From the NCBI GenBank assembly GCA_964504335.1, contig CAZDET010000081.1, forward strand, positions 1 through 19,369: 19,369 nucleotides of DNA. The letters run 5' to 3'. A program made the position numbers and the translations under genes. Within the stretch, counting starts at the first letter, position 1. Each line of letters starts with the position of its first letter. This DNA is from CAZDET01 sp964504335 (lineage in GTDB: Bacteria > Bacteroidota > Bacteroidia > Chitinophagales > Saprospiraceae). Shown in pieces: positions 1 to 7,357 of this stretch. The notes under the pieces were generated by a model. The model made no database searches. It had not been told where the DNA came from and worked only from the letters and a program-made list of their open reading frames with translations.

Positions 1-106
1 CGGGTAAAGTCCAAACACGCTCGTAGTTCCCACTTGAAAGGGAAAACGCTAACGACCTCATCAATCTCGCCATTTCGATTGTTAAAAAAGCAATTAAGCA
101 ACAACC
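1..106. other. Upstream region of the Moco locus, no feature recognised
   Basis: There is no supported gene here. An open frame from position 34 runs into xdhC in another frame and is treated as a shadow. I searched for the Bacteroidota promoter pattern (TTG, about 20 bases, TAnnTTTG) and found no convincing match. The 30 bases before the xdhC start are A-rich, without a clear Shine-Dalgarno sequence. Confidence 0.4.
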
Positions 107-1252
107 ATGACCGAAGCTGCCGCCATCCTTTCTGCTTACGATCGGGCCAAAGCCGATCATTGCCGCTGCGTGCTGGCTACTGTGGTGCACGTAGAAGGTT
201 CGGCTTACCGGCGGGCGGGGGCGCGGATGCTGGTGGACGAGCAGGGGGCTATGACGGGGGCCATCAGCGGCGGGTGCCTAGAGGGGGATGCGCTGCGCAA
301 GGCTCTACACGCGCTGCACCGGGAGCAGAAGAAGCTGGTGACCTACGATACGACCGACGAGGAGGATGCCGTGGTCGGGGCGCAGTTGGGGTGCGAAGGG
401 GTGATTCAGGTATTGTTTGAGCCGCTGCCGTTTGATCGCCCGGATAATCCGGTGGAGTTGTTGCGGAAGGCGGTGGATAGTGAGCGGCCGGTGGCGTTGG
501 TGTCGGTGTTCTCGTTGCCGCCATCCCGGCCGCAGGTGGGCACCTTGTTATTGCTGGATGAGTCGGGGGTGCTGGGGGCACCATCGGACCAACCCGGGCT
601 GCCGGCAATCATCCAGGCGGACGCCCGGCAGGCGCTGGCGCAGCGAACTTCGTACTGCGGGGTGTACGCGGATGGGCAATACGCCTTTATCGACGTAGTG
701 CTGCCGCCGCCAACGCTGGTGCTGGTAGGCGCGGGCAACGACGCGCAGCGGCTCTACCGCATGGCCGAGCTGCTGGGCTGGCAAGTCGTCGTGGCCGACG
801 GCCGCCCGACGCATGCCAATGCAGAGCGCTTCGTGGGGTCGTGCCAGGTGGTGGTGACCAAACCCGAATCCATCTTAGAAAATATCCCGATCAGCGAGCG
901 GACGGTCTTCGTGCTCCTGACTCACAATTATCAGTACGACCTGGCCGTATTGAAGCTGCTGCTGGATCAGCCATCCGTTCCCTACATCGGCATCCTGGGC
1001 CCCAAGAAAAAATACCAACGCATGCTCGACGATCTGGCAGAAGAAGGCATTCGGCTCGACCAGGAGCAAGCGGCTCGAATCTACGCGCCCGTCGGGCTGG
1101 AGCTAGGCGCGGAAACGCCCGCGGAGATCGGCCTGTCGATCCTATCGGAAATCCAGGCGGTGCTGACGCAATCGAACACCCGGCATTTGCGGGATCGGCA
1201 GGGGCCAATTCACGACGACCGGCAACCCGCCCTCAACCGGATCAAGCCATGA
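107..1252 (+). CDS. xdhC: XdhC/CoxI family molybdoenzyme maturation factor
   Basis: This 381-residue protein has the two-domain layout of XdhC-type factors, which bind Moco, support its sulfuration and deliver it to xanthine-oxidase-family enzymes. The N-terminal XdhC/CoxI domain shows GSAYRRAGARM (31-41) and GAISGGCLEGD (51-61), followed by an LGCEGVIQVLFEPL stretch typical of the family. The C-terminal Rossmann domain starts with LVGAGN at about residue 206 and later has GILGPKKK. The stop overlaps the next gene's start (ATGA at 1249-1252), so the two are probably translationally coupled. A large Mo subunit of the expected client family lies at 7356-9608. Family assignment is secure; the link to that particular enzyme is inferred from context. 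Confidence 0.93.
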   Translation: MTEAAAILSAYDRAKADHCRCVLATVVHVEGSAYRRAGARMLVDEQGAMTGAISGGCLEGDALRKALHALHREQKKLVTYDTTDEEDAVVGAQLGCEGVIQVLFEPLPFDRPDNPVELLRKAVDSERPVALVSVFSLPPSRPQVGTLLLLDESGVLGAPSDQPGLPAIIQADARQALAQRTSYCGVYADGQYAFIDVVLPPPTLVLVGAGNDAQRLYRMAELLGWQVVVADGRPTHANAERFVGSCQVVVTKPESILENIPISERTVFVLLTHNYQYDLAVLKLLLDQPSVPYIGILGPKKKYQRMLDDLAEEGIRLDQEQAARIYAPVGLELGAETPAEIGLSILSEIQAVLTQSNTRHLRDRQGPIHDDRQPALNRIKP

Positions 1253-1856
1253 TCAGGCAGGCGCAGATCGGCGTGGTCATTCTGGCGGCCGGTGCCTCCC
1301 GGCGCTTAGGGCGGCCCAAGCAGTTGGTGCAATTCCAGGAAAAGACCTTGTTGCAGCGGGTGATCGATCTGGTTGGCCCGTTCGAGTTTTCGTCAAAAAC
1401 CCTGGTACTAGGCGCACGGGCGGACGACATCCTGGCAGCCACCGATCGGGGCACCTGCCAAGTGGTGATCAACGAGGGCTGGGACGAGGGCATCGCGAGC
1501 AGCATTCGCCTCGGCATCGAGCAGACCCTATCGGTGCAGCCCGACACGGAGCACCTGCTGTTTCTGCTATCGGATCAGCCCTTTGTATCGGCGGCACTGC
1601 TCCACGAACTCCTCCGCACGCACTTGCAAGGCTCCCAACCCATTACCGCTTGCAGCTACCATCAGGAAGCGGGCGTGCCCGTCCTCTTTGCTCGCCGCTT
1701 TTTCTCCGAGCTGCAACAACTCCAAGGCGACCGAGGCGCAAAAAGGCTACTCAAACGACATTCGGATATCATTGCGATCGTTACCTTTGAAGATGGCCAC
1801 TTTGATGTGGATACGGAGGCGGATGTGCAGCGGCTGGCTGAGAGAGGGTTTTTAGG
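1249..1856 (+). CDS. mocA: MocA-type molybdenum cofactor cytidylyltransferase, 3' end lost in gap
   Basis: The start is the ATG at 1249 overlapping the xdhC stop; a longer open frame from 841 is only overlap with xdhC. About 202 residues are visible. The nucleotide-binding motif LAAGASRRLGRPKQL (12-26) is the MocA/CoxC pattern (LAAGxSxRxGxPKxL) rather than the MobA pattern (LAGGxSxRMGxDK). A metal-binding acidic site appears as LLSDQPFVS (D109). The FDVDTEADVQRL segment is the usual C-terminal end of this family, so only a few residues are probably missing in the N gap. MocA attaches CMP to Moco, giving the cytosine dinucleotide form used by xanthine-dehydrogenase-like enzymes. Genes next to xdhC with this motif usually serve that role. 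The stop codon cannot be seen. Confidence 0.88.
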
Positions 1857-1956
1857 NNNNNNNNNNNNNNNNNNNNNNNNNNNNNNNNNNNNNNNNNNNN
1901 NNNNNNNNNNNNNNNNNNNNNNNNNNNNNNNNNNNNNNNNNNNNNNNNNNNNNNNN
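1857..1956. other. Assembly gap (100 N)
   Basis: A run of exactly 100 N, the conventional placeholder for unknown length. It cuts the last codons of the mocA-like gene. The left flank ends in a T-rich TTTTTAGG and the right flank begins with T-rich words related to an intergenic repeat found elsewhere in the window, so a repeat or low-complexity stretch may have broken the assembly. Unlike the second gap, I see no matching overlap between the two flanks. Confidence 0.95.
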
Positions 1957-2013
1957 TTTTTGACCTTTTGACTTTTAGACCTTTAGGTTTAGACCAAAGT
2001 ACCAAAAGACCAA
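1957..2013. repeat. Intergenic CTTTAGG/CCAAAGTACC repeat, copy 1
   Basis: Between the gap and moaD lies a T-rich then A-rich segment made of related words (CCTTTTGACTTTTAGACC, CTTTAGG, GACCAAAGTACC, AAAAGACC). Its right arm, 1991-2013, is identical over 23 bases to 15866-15888. The left arm (CTTTTAGACCTTTAGGT) is an imperfect inverted copy of the right arm, so a weak hairpin is possible. It lies directly before the moaD start and creates a false upstream in-frame extension of that gene. Confidence 0.6.
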
Positions 2014-2015
2014 CA

Positions 2016-2255
2016 ATGAAAGTTACCGTTAAATACTTCGGCCTCATCGCGGAGGCAACCGGGACGGCGGAGGAGGTGCTGGATTTGGCGCAGATTGGCA
2101 CCGATGTGCAGGCGCTGCGGGGATACTGTATCGAGAAATACGGCCTGGCGGATGATGCATCATTGCGCATTGCCGTCAATCAACTACTCAGGCAGGAAGG
2201 GGCATTACAAGCCGGTGATGAAGTGGCGTTTTTGCCGCCCTTCGCCGGTGGATAA
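2016..2255 (+). CDS. moaD: MoaD, small subunit of molybdopterin synthase
   Basis: This 79-residue ubiquitin-fold protein ends in FAGG. The terminal GG is adenylated by MoeB and converted to the thiocarboxylate that donates sulfur to the molybdopterin dithiolene. Length and the FLPPFAGG end match the family. I chose ATG 2016 (MKVTVKYFG) because it gives the normal beta-grasp N-terminus; an in-frame ATG at 1968 would add 16 residues encoded by the intergenic repeat. The gene sits seven bases upstream of moeB and within the same run as moaE, its partner in molybdopterin synthase. Confidence 0.93.
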   Translation: MKVTVKYFGLIAEATGTAEEVLDLAQIGTDVQALRGYCIEKYGLADDASLRIAVNQLLRQEGALQAGDEVAFLPPFAGG

Positions 2256-2262
2256 GGAAGTT

Positions 2263-3291
2263 ATGCAAAACAACGCGCAAACGAGGCGGTACGACCGGCA
2301 AATGAAGCTGCCGGAAATTGGGTCGGTGGGGCAGGAACGCCTCCGCAGGGCGAAGGTGCTGATTGTGGGCGTGGGCGGGCTGGGCTGCCCGGTGGCACAA
2401 TACCTGGTGGCGGCCGGCGTGGGGACGATCGGCTTGCTGGACCACGATCTGGTGGATATTTCCAATTTGCACCGGCAGATTCTGTTTCGGGAATCGGATG
2501 TGGGGCAGCCGAAGGCCGTGGTAGCGAAAGCCGCTTTACAACAGCTCAATGGCCCGGCTCAGATCTGCTCCTACGTGGAGGCACTCACCACCGACAATGC
2601 GGTAGCCTACATTCGGGACTACGACCTGGTTATCGACGGGACCGATAATTTCCAGACCAAATACCTGATCAACGACGCCTGCCTGCTGGCGGACAAACCC
2701 TGGGTGTACGCGTCGCTCTACAAGTTTCAGGGACAGCTATCGGTGTTCAATTATCAAGGCGGGCCGACCTACCGCTGCCTGTTTCCGGCTACGCCGGCCG
2801 AGGATGTGAGCTGTGAGGCTATGGGGGTGCTGGGCGTGCTGCCGGGCATCCTGGGTACACTGCAGGCGGCGGAGGCCTTGAAGATCATGCTTCAAATAGG
2901 GACAGTCCTATCGGGAAAATTGAAAGTAATCGATGCGCTCACCGGGCAAGAACAGTGCATGGCCTTTGCGCGCAACGAAGCGGAAGTGCAACGCATCCTG
3001 GAACGGGGGCTGGAAGCCGAAACCATCCACTGCACCCTGCCCGCTACCGACGGTATGTACCTCGATGTGCGCGAATGGTTCGAGCAGCCCCGCCTCTCGG
3101 GCGAGCAGGTGTTGCGCATTCCACTAAATCAATTGGAAGATCGGCACGGTGAAATTCCGACAGATCAACCCGTTTACGTATACTGCCAATCCGGAAAACG
3201 CAGCCAGGAGGCCATCCGGTTTCTGAGCGAGCGGCATCGCTTTGACAATTTAATCAACGTGGCCGGTGGCATTCAATCGATGTTGAAATGA
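2263..3291 (+). CDS. moeB: MoeB-like MoaD adenylyltransferase with C-terminal rhodanese domain
   Basis: The 342-residue product joins an E1-like ThiF/MoeB domain to a rhodanese domain. The nucleotide-binding loop is GVGGLGCP (36-43), followed by RQILF and IDGTDN (125-130), then the candidate catalytic cysteine C184 in EDVSCEAMGVLGVLPG. The rhodanese part (about 262-342) has LDVREW and the persulfide loop YCQSGKRS with C308. It should adenylate the MoaD C-terminus, and the rhodanese half could supply sulfur. ATG 2263 is preceded by AAGGAAG; an earlier in-frame start at 2095 overlaps moaD and is rejected. The structural zinc site of E. coli MoeB seems to be missing: PTYRC has Thr in place of the first Cys, and no second CxxC is visible. 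The stop overlaps moaE (ATGA). Confidence 0.92.
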   Translation: MQNNAQTRRYDRQMKLPEIGSVGQERLRRAKVLIVGVGGLGCPVAQYLVAAGVGTIGLLDHDLVDISNLHRQILFRESDVGQPKAVVAKAALQQLNGPAQICSYVEALTTDNAVAYIRDYDLVIDGTDNFQTKYLINDACLLADKPWVYASLYKFQGQLSVFNYQGGPTYRCLFPATPAEDVSCEAMGVLGVLPGILGTLQAAEALKIMLQIGTVLSGKLKVIDALTGQEQCMAFARNEAEVQRILERGLEAETIHCTLPATDGMYLDVREWFEQPRLSGEQVLRIPLNQLEDRHGEIPTDQPVYVYCQSGKRSQEAIRFLSERHRFDNLINVAGGIQSMLK

Positions 3292-3731
3292 GTGAGAAGA
3301 AACCAAAAAAAGTATTCGTGCAGGGACCGATTTCGCCCGAAAAGATCGCGAAATCCATTGCCAACCACCAGTCGAAGACCAATATCGGGGCGCACAGCAT
3401 CTTTCTGGGCCAGGTGCGCGCCGATGAGATCGACGGCAAGCGCGTAGCCGCGATCGACTATTCGGCCTACGAAGAAATGGCGGAACAGGAATTCCATACC
3501 ATCCGCGAATCGGCGTTTGCCAAATTCGATTTGACCTGCATGCATATCTACCACAGCCTGGGCGAAGTGCGAGCTGGCGAATTGTGTCTGTTTGTGTTTA
3601 CGTCTTCGGCCCACCGCAAGGCGGCTACCGAGGCTTGCAGCTACCTGGTGGAAGCCATCAAGGCGCAGGTGCCGATTTTCGGCAAGGAAGTATTCGAGGA
3701 TGCAACCCACCAGTGGAAAGTGAATCAATAG
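3288..3731 (+). CDS. moaE: MoaE, large subunit of molybdopterin synthase
   Basis: This 147-residue protein has the MoaE signature: SIFLGQVRADE, then YSAYEEMAEQEF, SSAHRKAATEACSYLVEAIK and VPIFGKEVFEDATHQW. The lysines in the last two blocks (K125 and K133) correspond in position to the active-site lysines of the E. coli enzyme. With thiocarboxylated MoaD it converts cyclic pyranopterin monophosphate to molybdopterin in the cytoplasm. The ATG overlaps the moeB stop and the gene ends immediately before the next ATG (3732), so the four genes are almost certainly one transcript. Confidence 0.95.
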   Translation: MSEKKPKKVFVQGPISPEKIAKSIANHQSKTNIGAHSIFLGQVRADEIDGKRVAAIDYSAYEEMAEQEFHTIRESAFAKFDLTCMHIYHSLGEVRAGELCLFVFTSSAHRKAATEACSYLVEAIKAQVPIFGKEVFEDATHQWKVNQ

Positions 3732-4628
3732 ATGGTAGACATTACCCACAAATCCAATACACTTCGGGAGGCTACGGCTCAGGCCATCGTGCGTACCAGC
3801 AGCCCGGAGACCATTGAGCGGATTAAAACCGGGCAGATTCCGAAGGGCAACGTCTTCGAAATGGCCAAAGCCGCCGGCTTGCTCGGCGTGAAGAAAACCC
3901 CGGAACTGCTCCCGGATTGCCACCCCCTCCCGATTGAATACACGGGCATTGAATACGATATTCAGGGGCTGGATATTATCATTTCGATGACGGTCAAAAC
4001 CATCTACAAGACCGGCGTGGAAGTGGAGGCCATGCACGGTGCCAGCATCGTGGCCCTGACCATGTACGACATGCTGAAACCCATCGACAAACAAGTGGAG
4101 ATCAGCACCATTAAACTCCTAAAAAAATCGGGCGGGAAAGCCTCCTATAAAACGAATACCGAAGGCCTGCACGCGCAAATTGTCGTTTGCTCCGATTCGG
4201 TTTCCCGTGGCGAAAAAGAAGATCGATCCGGCAAATTGATTGTTTCGAAAATGCAATCGTTTGGGCTCACTACCGGCTACCACGTCATCCCCGATGAGCC
4301 CACGGAAATTGAATCCTTCGTAAAAAACCAAGCAGCCGATCTGTTGATTTTCACGGGCGGAACGGGCGTCGCCCCCCGCGATGTGACGCCGGACACCATC
4401 CGCCCCCTACTAGACACCACCCTGGCTGGGGTAGAAGAACAAATGCGCCGCTACGGGCAGGAGCGCATGCCCTACGCGATGCTGTCGCGCTCCGTGGCGG
4501 GCATCCGCCACGGCAAGATCATTCTGGCCCTCCCCGGCTCGACTAAAGGAGCACAGGAGTGCATCGATGCTGTTTTCCCGCACCTGCTACACGTATTTCA
4601 CGTCCTAACCGGAAAAAGACACGACTAA
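3732..4628 (+). CDS. moaCB: Bifunctional MoaC/MoaB fusion
   Basis: The 298-residue product is a fusion. Residues 1 to about 140 are MoaC (cyclic pyranopterin monophosphate synthase), with CHPLP (63-67) and KTGVEVEAMHGAS (93-105). Residues from about 146 to the end are a MoaB/MogA-type domain with TGGTGVAPRDVTPD (208-221), which adenylates molybdopterin before molybdenum insertion by MoeA. The fusion places the first and a late pathway step in one chain. This arrangement is known in Bacteroidota, so it is not itself new. The start directly follows the moaE stop, and one base separates its end from the moaA start. Confidence 0.94.
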   Translation: MVDITHKSNTLREATAQAIVRTSSPETIERIKTGQIPKGNVFEMAKAAGLLGVKKTPELLPDCHPLPIEYTGIEYDIQGLDIIISMTVKTIYKTGVEVEAMHGASIVALTMYDMLKPIDKQVEISTIKLLKKSGGKASYKTNTEGLHAQIVVCSDSVSRGEKEDRSGKLIVSKMQSFGLTTGYHVIPDEPTEIESFVKNQAADLLIFTGGTGVAPRDVTPDTIRPLLDTTLAGVEEQMRRYGQERMPYAMLSRSVAGIRHGKIILALPGSTKGAQECIDAVFPHLLHVFHVLTGKRHD

Positions 4629-4629
4629 C

Positions 4630-5613
4630 ATGACCCCACAAATAGTAGACCGATTCGGCCGCCCCCACACCTACCTGCGGATTTCGCTCACCGACCGCTG
4701 CAACCTCCGCTGCTTTTATTGCATGCCCGAAGAAGGCATCGAGCTGATGGAGCGATCGCACATCATGACGCTGGAGGAAATCATCGGCATGGCCCGGATC
4801 TTTCAGAAGCTGGGCGTCGACACTGTCCGGCTCACCGGCGGCGAGCCGCTCGTGCGCAAGAATTTCGATTTTCTGGTGCGGGAATTGGCAAAACTCGGCC
4901 TGACACTGAAATTGACGACCAATGCGATCCTACTGGACCGCTACCTCGATCTGTTTCGGGAAATCGGGTTAAAACGAATTAATGTTAGCCTCGACACCCT
5001 CGATAAAGTAAAATCGATATTTATCACCAAGCGCGATTACTTCGATCGCATTATGCGCAACCTACAGCAGGCCATCGATTATCAAATGACGATTAAGCTC
5101 AACGTGGTGCTGATCAAGGGGGTGAACGACCAGGAAATCAACGACTTCATCGCCCTTACGAAGGATCAGGACCTCGGCGTGAAGTTCATCGAATTCATGC
5201 CCTTTAAGGGCAACCAGTGGGATTGGAGTAAGGGCGTGAGTCGGGAAACCATACTAACTACCGTCGAATCGAAATTCGGAGCCGTCGAGCGCTTGCAAGA
5301 TCCGAAGCACAGCACGTCGGCCAACTACCGGGTGCCGGGGCATAAAGGAGCCTTCGGTATCGTCAGCACCATCACCAACCCGTTTTGCGCCGATTGCAAC
5401 CGCCTGCGCCTCACCGCCGACGGCAAGATGAAAAACTGCCTCTTCGCCACTTCGGAAACCGATTTGCTGACGCCCTTCCGGCAGGGCCAACCTATTGAAG
5501 GGCTCATCCTGGAATCCATCAAAAACAAGAAATTTTCGCGCGATGGGATGGATGTGACCATGGATGCCGACCACTACGAGCAGAACCGATCGATGATTTC
5601 GATTGGGGGATAA
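4630..5613 (+). CDS. moaA: MoaA, GTP 3',8-cyclase (radical SAM)
   Basis: This 327-residue enzyme carries both iron-sulfur sites of MoaA. The N-terminal radical SAM motif is CNLRCFYC (C24, C28, C31), and the C-terminal 4Fe-4S site uses C253, C256 and C270 in NPFCADCNRLRL and KNCLF. LTGGEP and the C-terminal GG (326-327), needed for catalysis in studied homologues, are present. Together with the MoaC half of the preceding fusion it turns GTP into cyclic pyranopterin monophosphate. Length and motif spacing match the E. coli protein closely. It is the last gene before the intergenic repeat element, so the first transcript may end here. Confidence 0.96.
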   Translation: MTPQIVDRFGRPHTYLRISLTDRCNLRCFYCMPEEGIELMERSHIMTLEEIIGMARIFQKLGVDTVRLTGGEPLVRKNFDFLVRELAKLGLTLKLTTNAILLDRYLDLFREIGLKRINVSLDTLDKVKSIFITKRDYFDRIMRNLQQAIDYQMTIKLNVVLIKGVNDQEINDFIALTKDQDLGVKFIEFMPFKGNQWDWSKGVSRETILTTVESKFGAVERLQDPKHSTSANYRVPGHKGAFGIVSTITNPFCADCNRLRLTADGKMKNCLFATSETDLLTPFRQGQPIEGLILESIKNKKFSRDGMDVTMDADHYEQNRSMISIGG

Positions 5614-5762
5614 GGGGTTGGAGTGGGCCGTGTGAGGTTTGGGGGGTGTAGTGTGTTCTTACTTGGTGATTGTTTGTCGGTGATGCATGCGTTTTCTTTG
5701 AGGGAGCTACATGGATTGCGGAGGGGGCATAGGTGGGGCTTCCGGTCTTGGGCCGGTTGCCG
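5614..5762. other. Intergenic stretch after moaA, nothing recognised
   Basis: Starting right after the moaA stop, this G/T-rich segment has no supported gene. Short open frames (for example 5623-5847) show no family motif and run into the structured repeat. I could not identify a convincing terminator with a T tract. Confidence 0.5.
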
Positions 5763-5951
5763 GGCTCGGGGCGCTGCACACCATGTGGGTGGGAATATAA
5801 AAAACGGCCCGCCCACCAAACCTGCCAGCCTTATGGGCTGCAGGTAGCCCAAGTGCGCGGTCTGCACACGACTACCAGCAATAGGAACGGCCGTTTCGAA
5901 TTTGGACTTGTTTTTGGAGCGGAGAACTGCCCGTCGGGCAGCAATTGGATG
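5763..5951 (-). ncRNA. Candidate structured RNA element, copy A
   Basis: This segment aligns, in inverted orientation, with 17145-17332. Read on the minus strand from a predicted start near 5951 it shows hairpin 1 at 5927-5941 (CTGCCC/GGGCAG), hairpin 2 around 5843-5876 (GTGTGC pairing with GCGCAC, closed by TAGTC/GGGCTA), hairpin 3 at 5820-5845 (ACCTGC/GCAGGT), and stem 4 at 5785-5793 with 5808-5816 around an AT-rich loop. The most conserved block is the 3' part (CCCACCCACATGGTGTGC, then GCGCCCCGAGCC). A one-base length difference in the loop of stem 4 and unrelated residues in any shared frame argue against a conserved protein. No T-tract terminator is visible, so the 3' end is set by where similarity stops. 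I do not recognise the RNA family; an interspersed palindromic repeat is the main alternative. Confidence 0.55.
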
Positions 5952-5957
5952 GTGATG

Positions 5958-5988
5958 CAAAGATAGGCGGATGAAGCGTGGTAGTCAA
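5958..5988 (-). promoter_or_regulatory. Promoter of candidate RNA copy A
   Basis: On the minus strand TTG (5986-5988) is followed by 20 bases and then TATCTTTG (5958-5965), a full match to the Bacteroidota TAnnTTTG -7 element with the -33 TTG at normal distance. The same TTG-N20-TATCTTT arrangement occurs in copy B although the 20-base spacers differ. Confidence 0.6.
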
Positions 5989-6014
5989 GCGCAACGGAAG
6001 AAAAAAAAGAACTA

Positions 6015-7291
6015 ATGATATCAATTGAAGAGGCCCTACAAATCGTCCATCAGCAGGACGACATTCAAACCACTTCTGCCCACTTGCCACTAGCCCACTC
6101 GCAGGGCTATTACCTGGCCGCTCCCATTGAAGCTTCTTTCGACATTCCTTCCTTCGATAATTCGGCCATGGACGGCTATGCGGTGCGCGGTAACGCTTCT
6201 TCCTTTCAAATCGTGGGAGAGGTACCCGCCGGCGATACGTCCGAATACGCCCTGGAGGAAGGAACCGCCCTGCGCATTTTTACCGGGAGCAAGGTACCGG
6301 CCCATACGACGGCCGTGGTCATCCAGGAACACACGCAGGTAGAGGCGACCACCCTGTACGTTCAAACGCCCATCACCGCCGGGCAACACATCCGGCCCAA
6401 AGGAAAAGAAGTGACCGCCGGGCAAACCGTCTTCACACCTGGTCATTACCTGTCGCCCGCTTCGCTGGGGCTGATCGGATCGTTGGGGATTTCGACCGTT
6501 TCCGTTTTCCAAAAACCGACCGTTCGGCTTATCGTCACGGGCAATGAGCTCATCCTCCCGGGGCAGCCACGGCAAGAAGGGCAGATTTACGAATCCAATA
6601 GCTATGCCCTGGCCGGGGCCATGCAAGCCTACGGCTTTGAATGCCAGGAAACCCAACTCATTCGGGATGATTACCAGGCCACTAAATCCGGTATTGCCGA
6701 TTTTCTGGAAACTTCGGATGTGCTATTGCTCTCCGGCGGCATCTCCGTCGGTGCCTACGATTTCGTCAAGCAAGCGCTCACCGAAAATGGCGTGGAAGAA
6801 TTGTTTTATCGCGTCTTCCAAAAACCCGGAAAGCCCCTCTACTTCGGGCGCAAAGGCCATACATTCGTATTTGCCCTGCCGGGCAATCCCGCCTCCTCGC
6901 TCACCTGTTTTTACATCTACGTTTTGCCCCTCCTCCAACGATTAAGTGGTGCTGCCCACACCGGCCTGCCCCGCATCAGCGTTCCACTGGCCCACGATTT
7001 CGACATGCCCTTCAGCCGGCCCACCTTCTTCAAAGCCCACCTCTCTCATCAACAGGTAACCATCCTGGATAAGCAAAGCTCCTCCATGCTCCACTCCATG
7101 GCCATGGGCAATGCACTTGCCTTCATTCAAGAACAGAAANNNNNNNNNNNNNNNNNNNNNNNNNNNNNNNNNNNNNNNNNNNNNNNNNNNNNNNNNNNNN
7201 NNNNNNNNNNNNNNNNNNNNNNNNNNNNNNNNNNNNNNNAGAACAGAAAGCCCTCCAGGCCGGAGAGCCGGTTACTTGTGTAGTACTTTAG
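6015..7291 (+). CDS. moeA: MoeA, molybdopterin molybdenumtransferase (interrupted by N gap)
   Basis: MoeA inserts molybdate into adenylated molybdopterin. The visible 375 residues contain PSFDNSAMDGYAVR (45-58), TGNELILPG, the MoCF-binding LLLSGGISVGAYDFVK and GHTFVFALPGNPASS, in the correct order. The 100-N gap (7140-7239) falls near the C-terminus. The 10 bases before it (7130-7139) equal the 10 bases after it (7240-7249); merging them gives an uninterrupted frame ending IQEQKALQAGEPVTCVVL at stop 7289-7291, 388 residues in total and a normal MoeA end. ATG 6015 follows an A-rich leader with GGAAG. The gene is separated from moaA by the structured repeat, so it may have its own promoter, which I could not find. 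Confidence 0.93.
7140..7239. other. Assembly gap (100 N), probably false
   Basis: A run of exactly 100 N inside moeA. AGAACAGAAA occurs immediately before (7130-7139) and immediately after (7240-7249). Joining the flanks on this overlap keeps the moeA frame and yields a standard C-terminus, so no sequence is likely to be missing. The true molecule would then be 110 bases shorter here. Confidence 0.85.
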
Positions 7292-7357
7292 GCTTTTAGT
7301 TCTTTAGGCTCTTCGTGTACTACCCAAAGTACTAATCGACTGAAATACTAAAGAACT
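7281..7357. terminator. Interleaved inverted repeats between convergent genes
   Basis: Two perfect inverted repeats cross each other: TAGTACTTT (7281-7289) with AAAGTACTA (7326-7334), and AGTTCTTTAG (7298-7307) with CTAAAGAACT (7348-7357). The pairings are interleaved, giving either two competing hairpins or a pseudoknot-like fold. They span the convergent ends of moeA and the molybdenum-subunit gene and even include both stop codons. A bidirectional terminator is the simplest role, although no T tract follows. The words resemble those at 1957-2013 and 15866-15890. Confidence 0.45.

Noticed and set aside
1857..1956. First N gap as another false gap
   Set aside because: The flanks (TTTTTAGG and TTTTTGACC) share no terminal overlap, so missing sequence is likely.
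1968..2015. N-terminal extension of MoaD from an upstream ATG
   Set aside because: The added 16 residues are encoded by the intergenic repeat and do not fit the MoaD fold.
3273..4094. A 273-codon minus-strand open frame over moaE and moaC
   Set aside because: It overlaps two well-supported genes and has no recognisable domain.
5733..5966. Short open frames within repeat copy A and similar ones in copy B (17176-17407)
   Set aside because: Similar peptide stretches occur, but the one-base indel in the stem 4 loop puts the copies out of frame, and the conserved feature is base pairing rather than codons.
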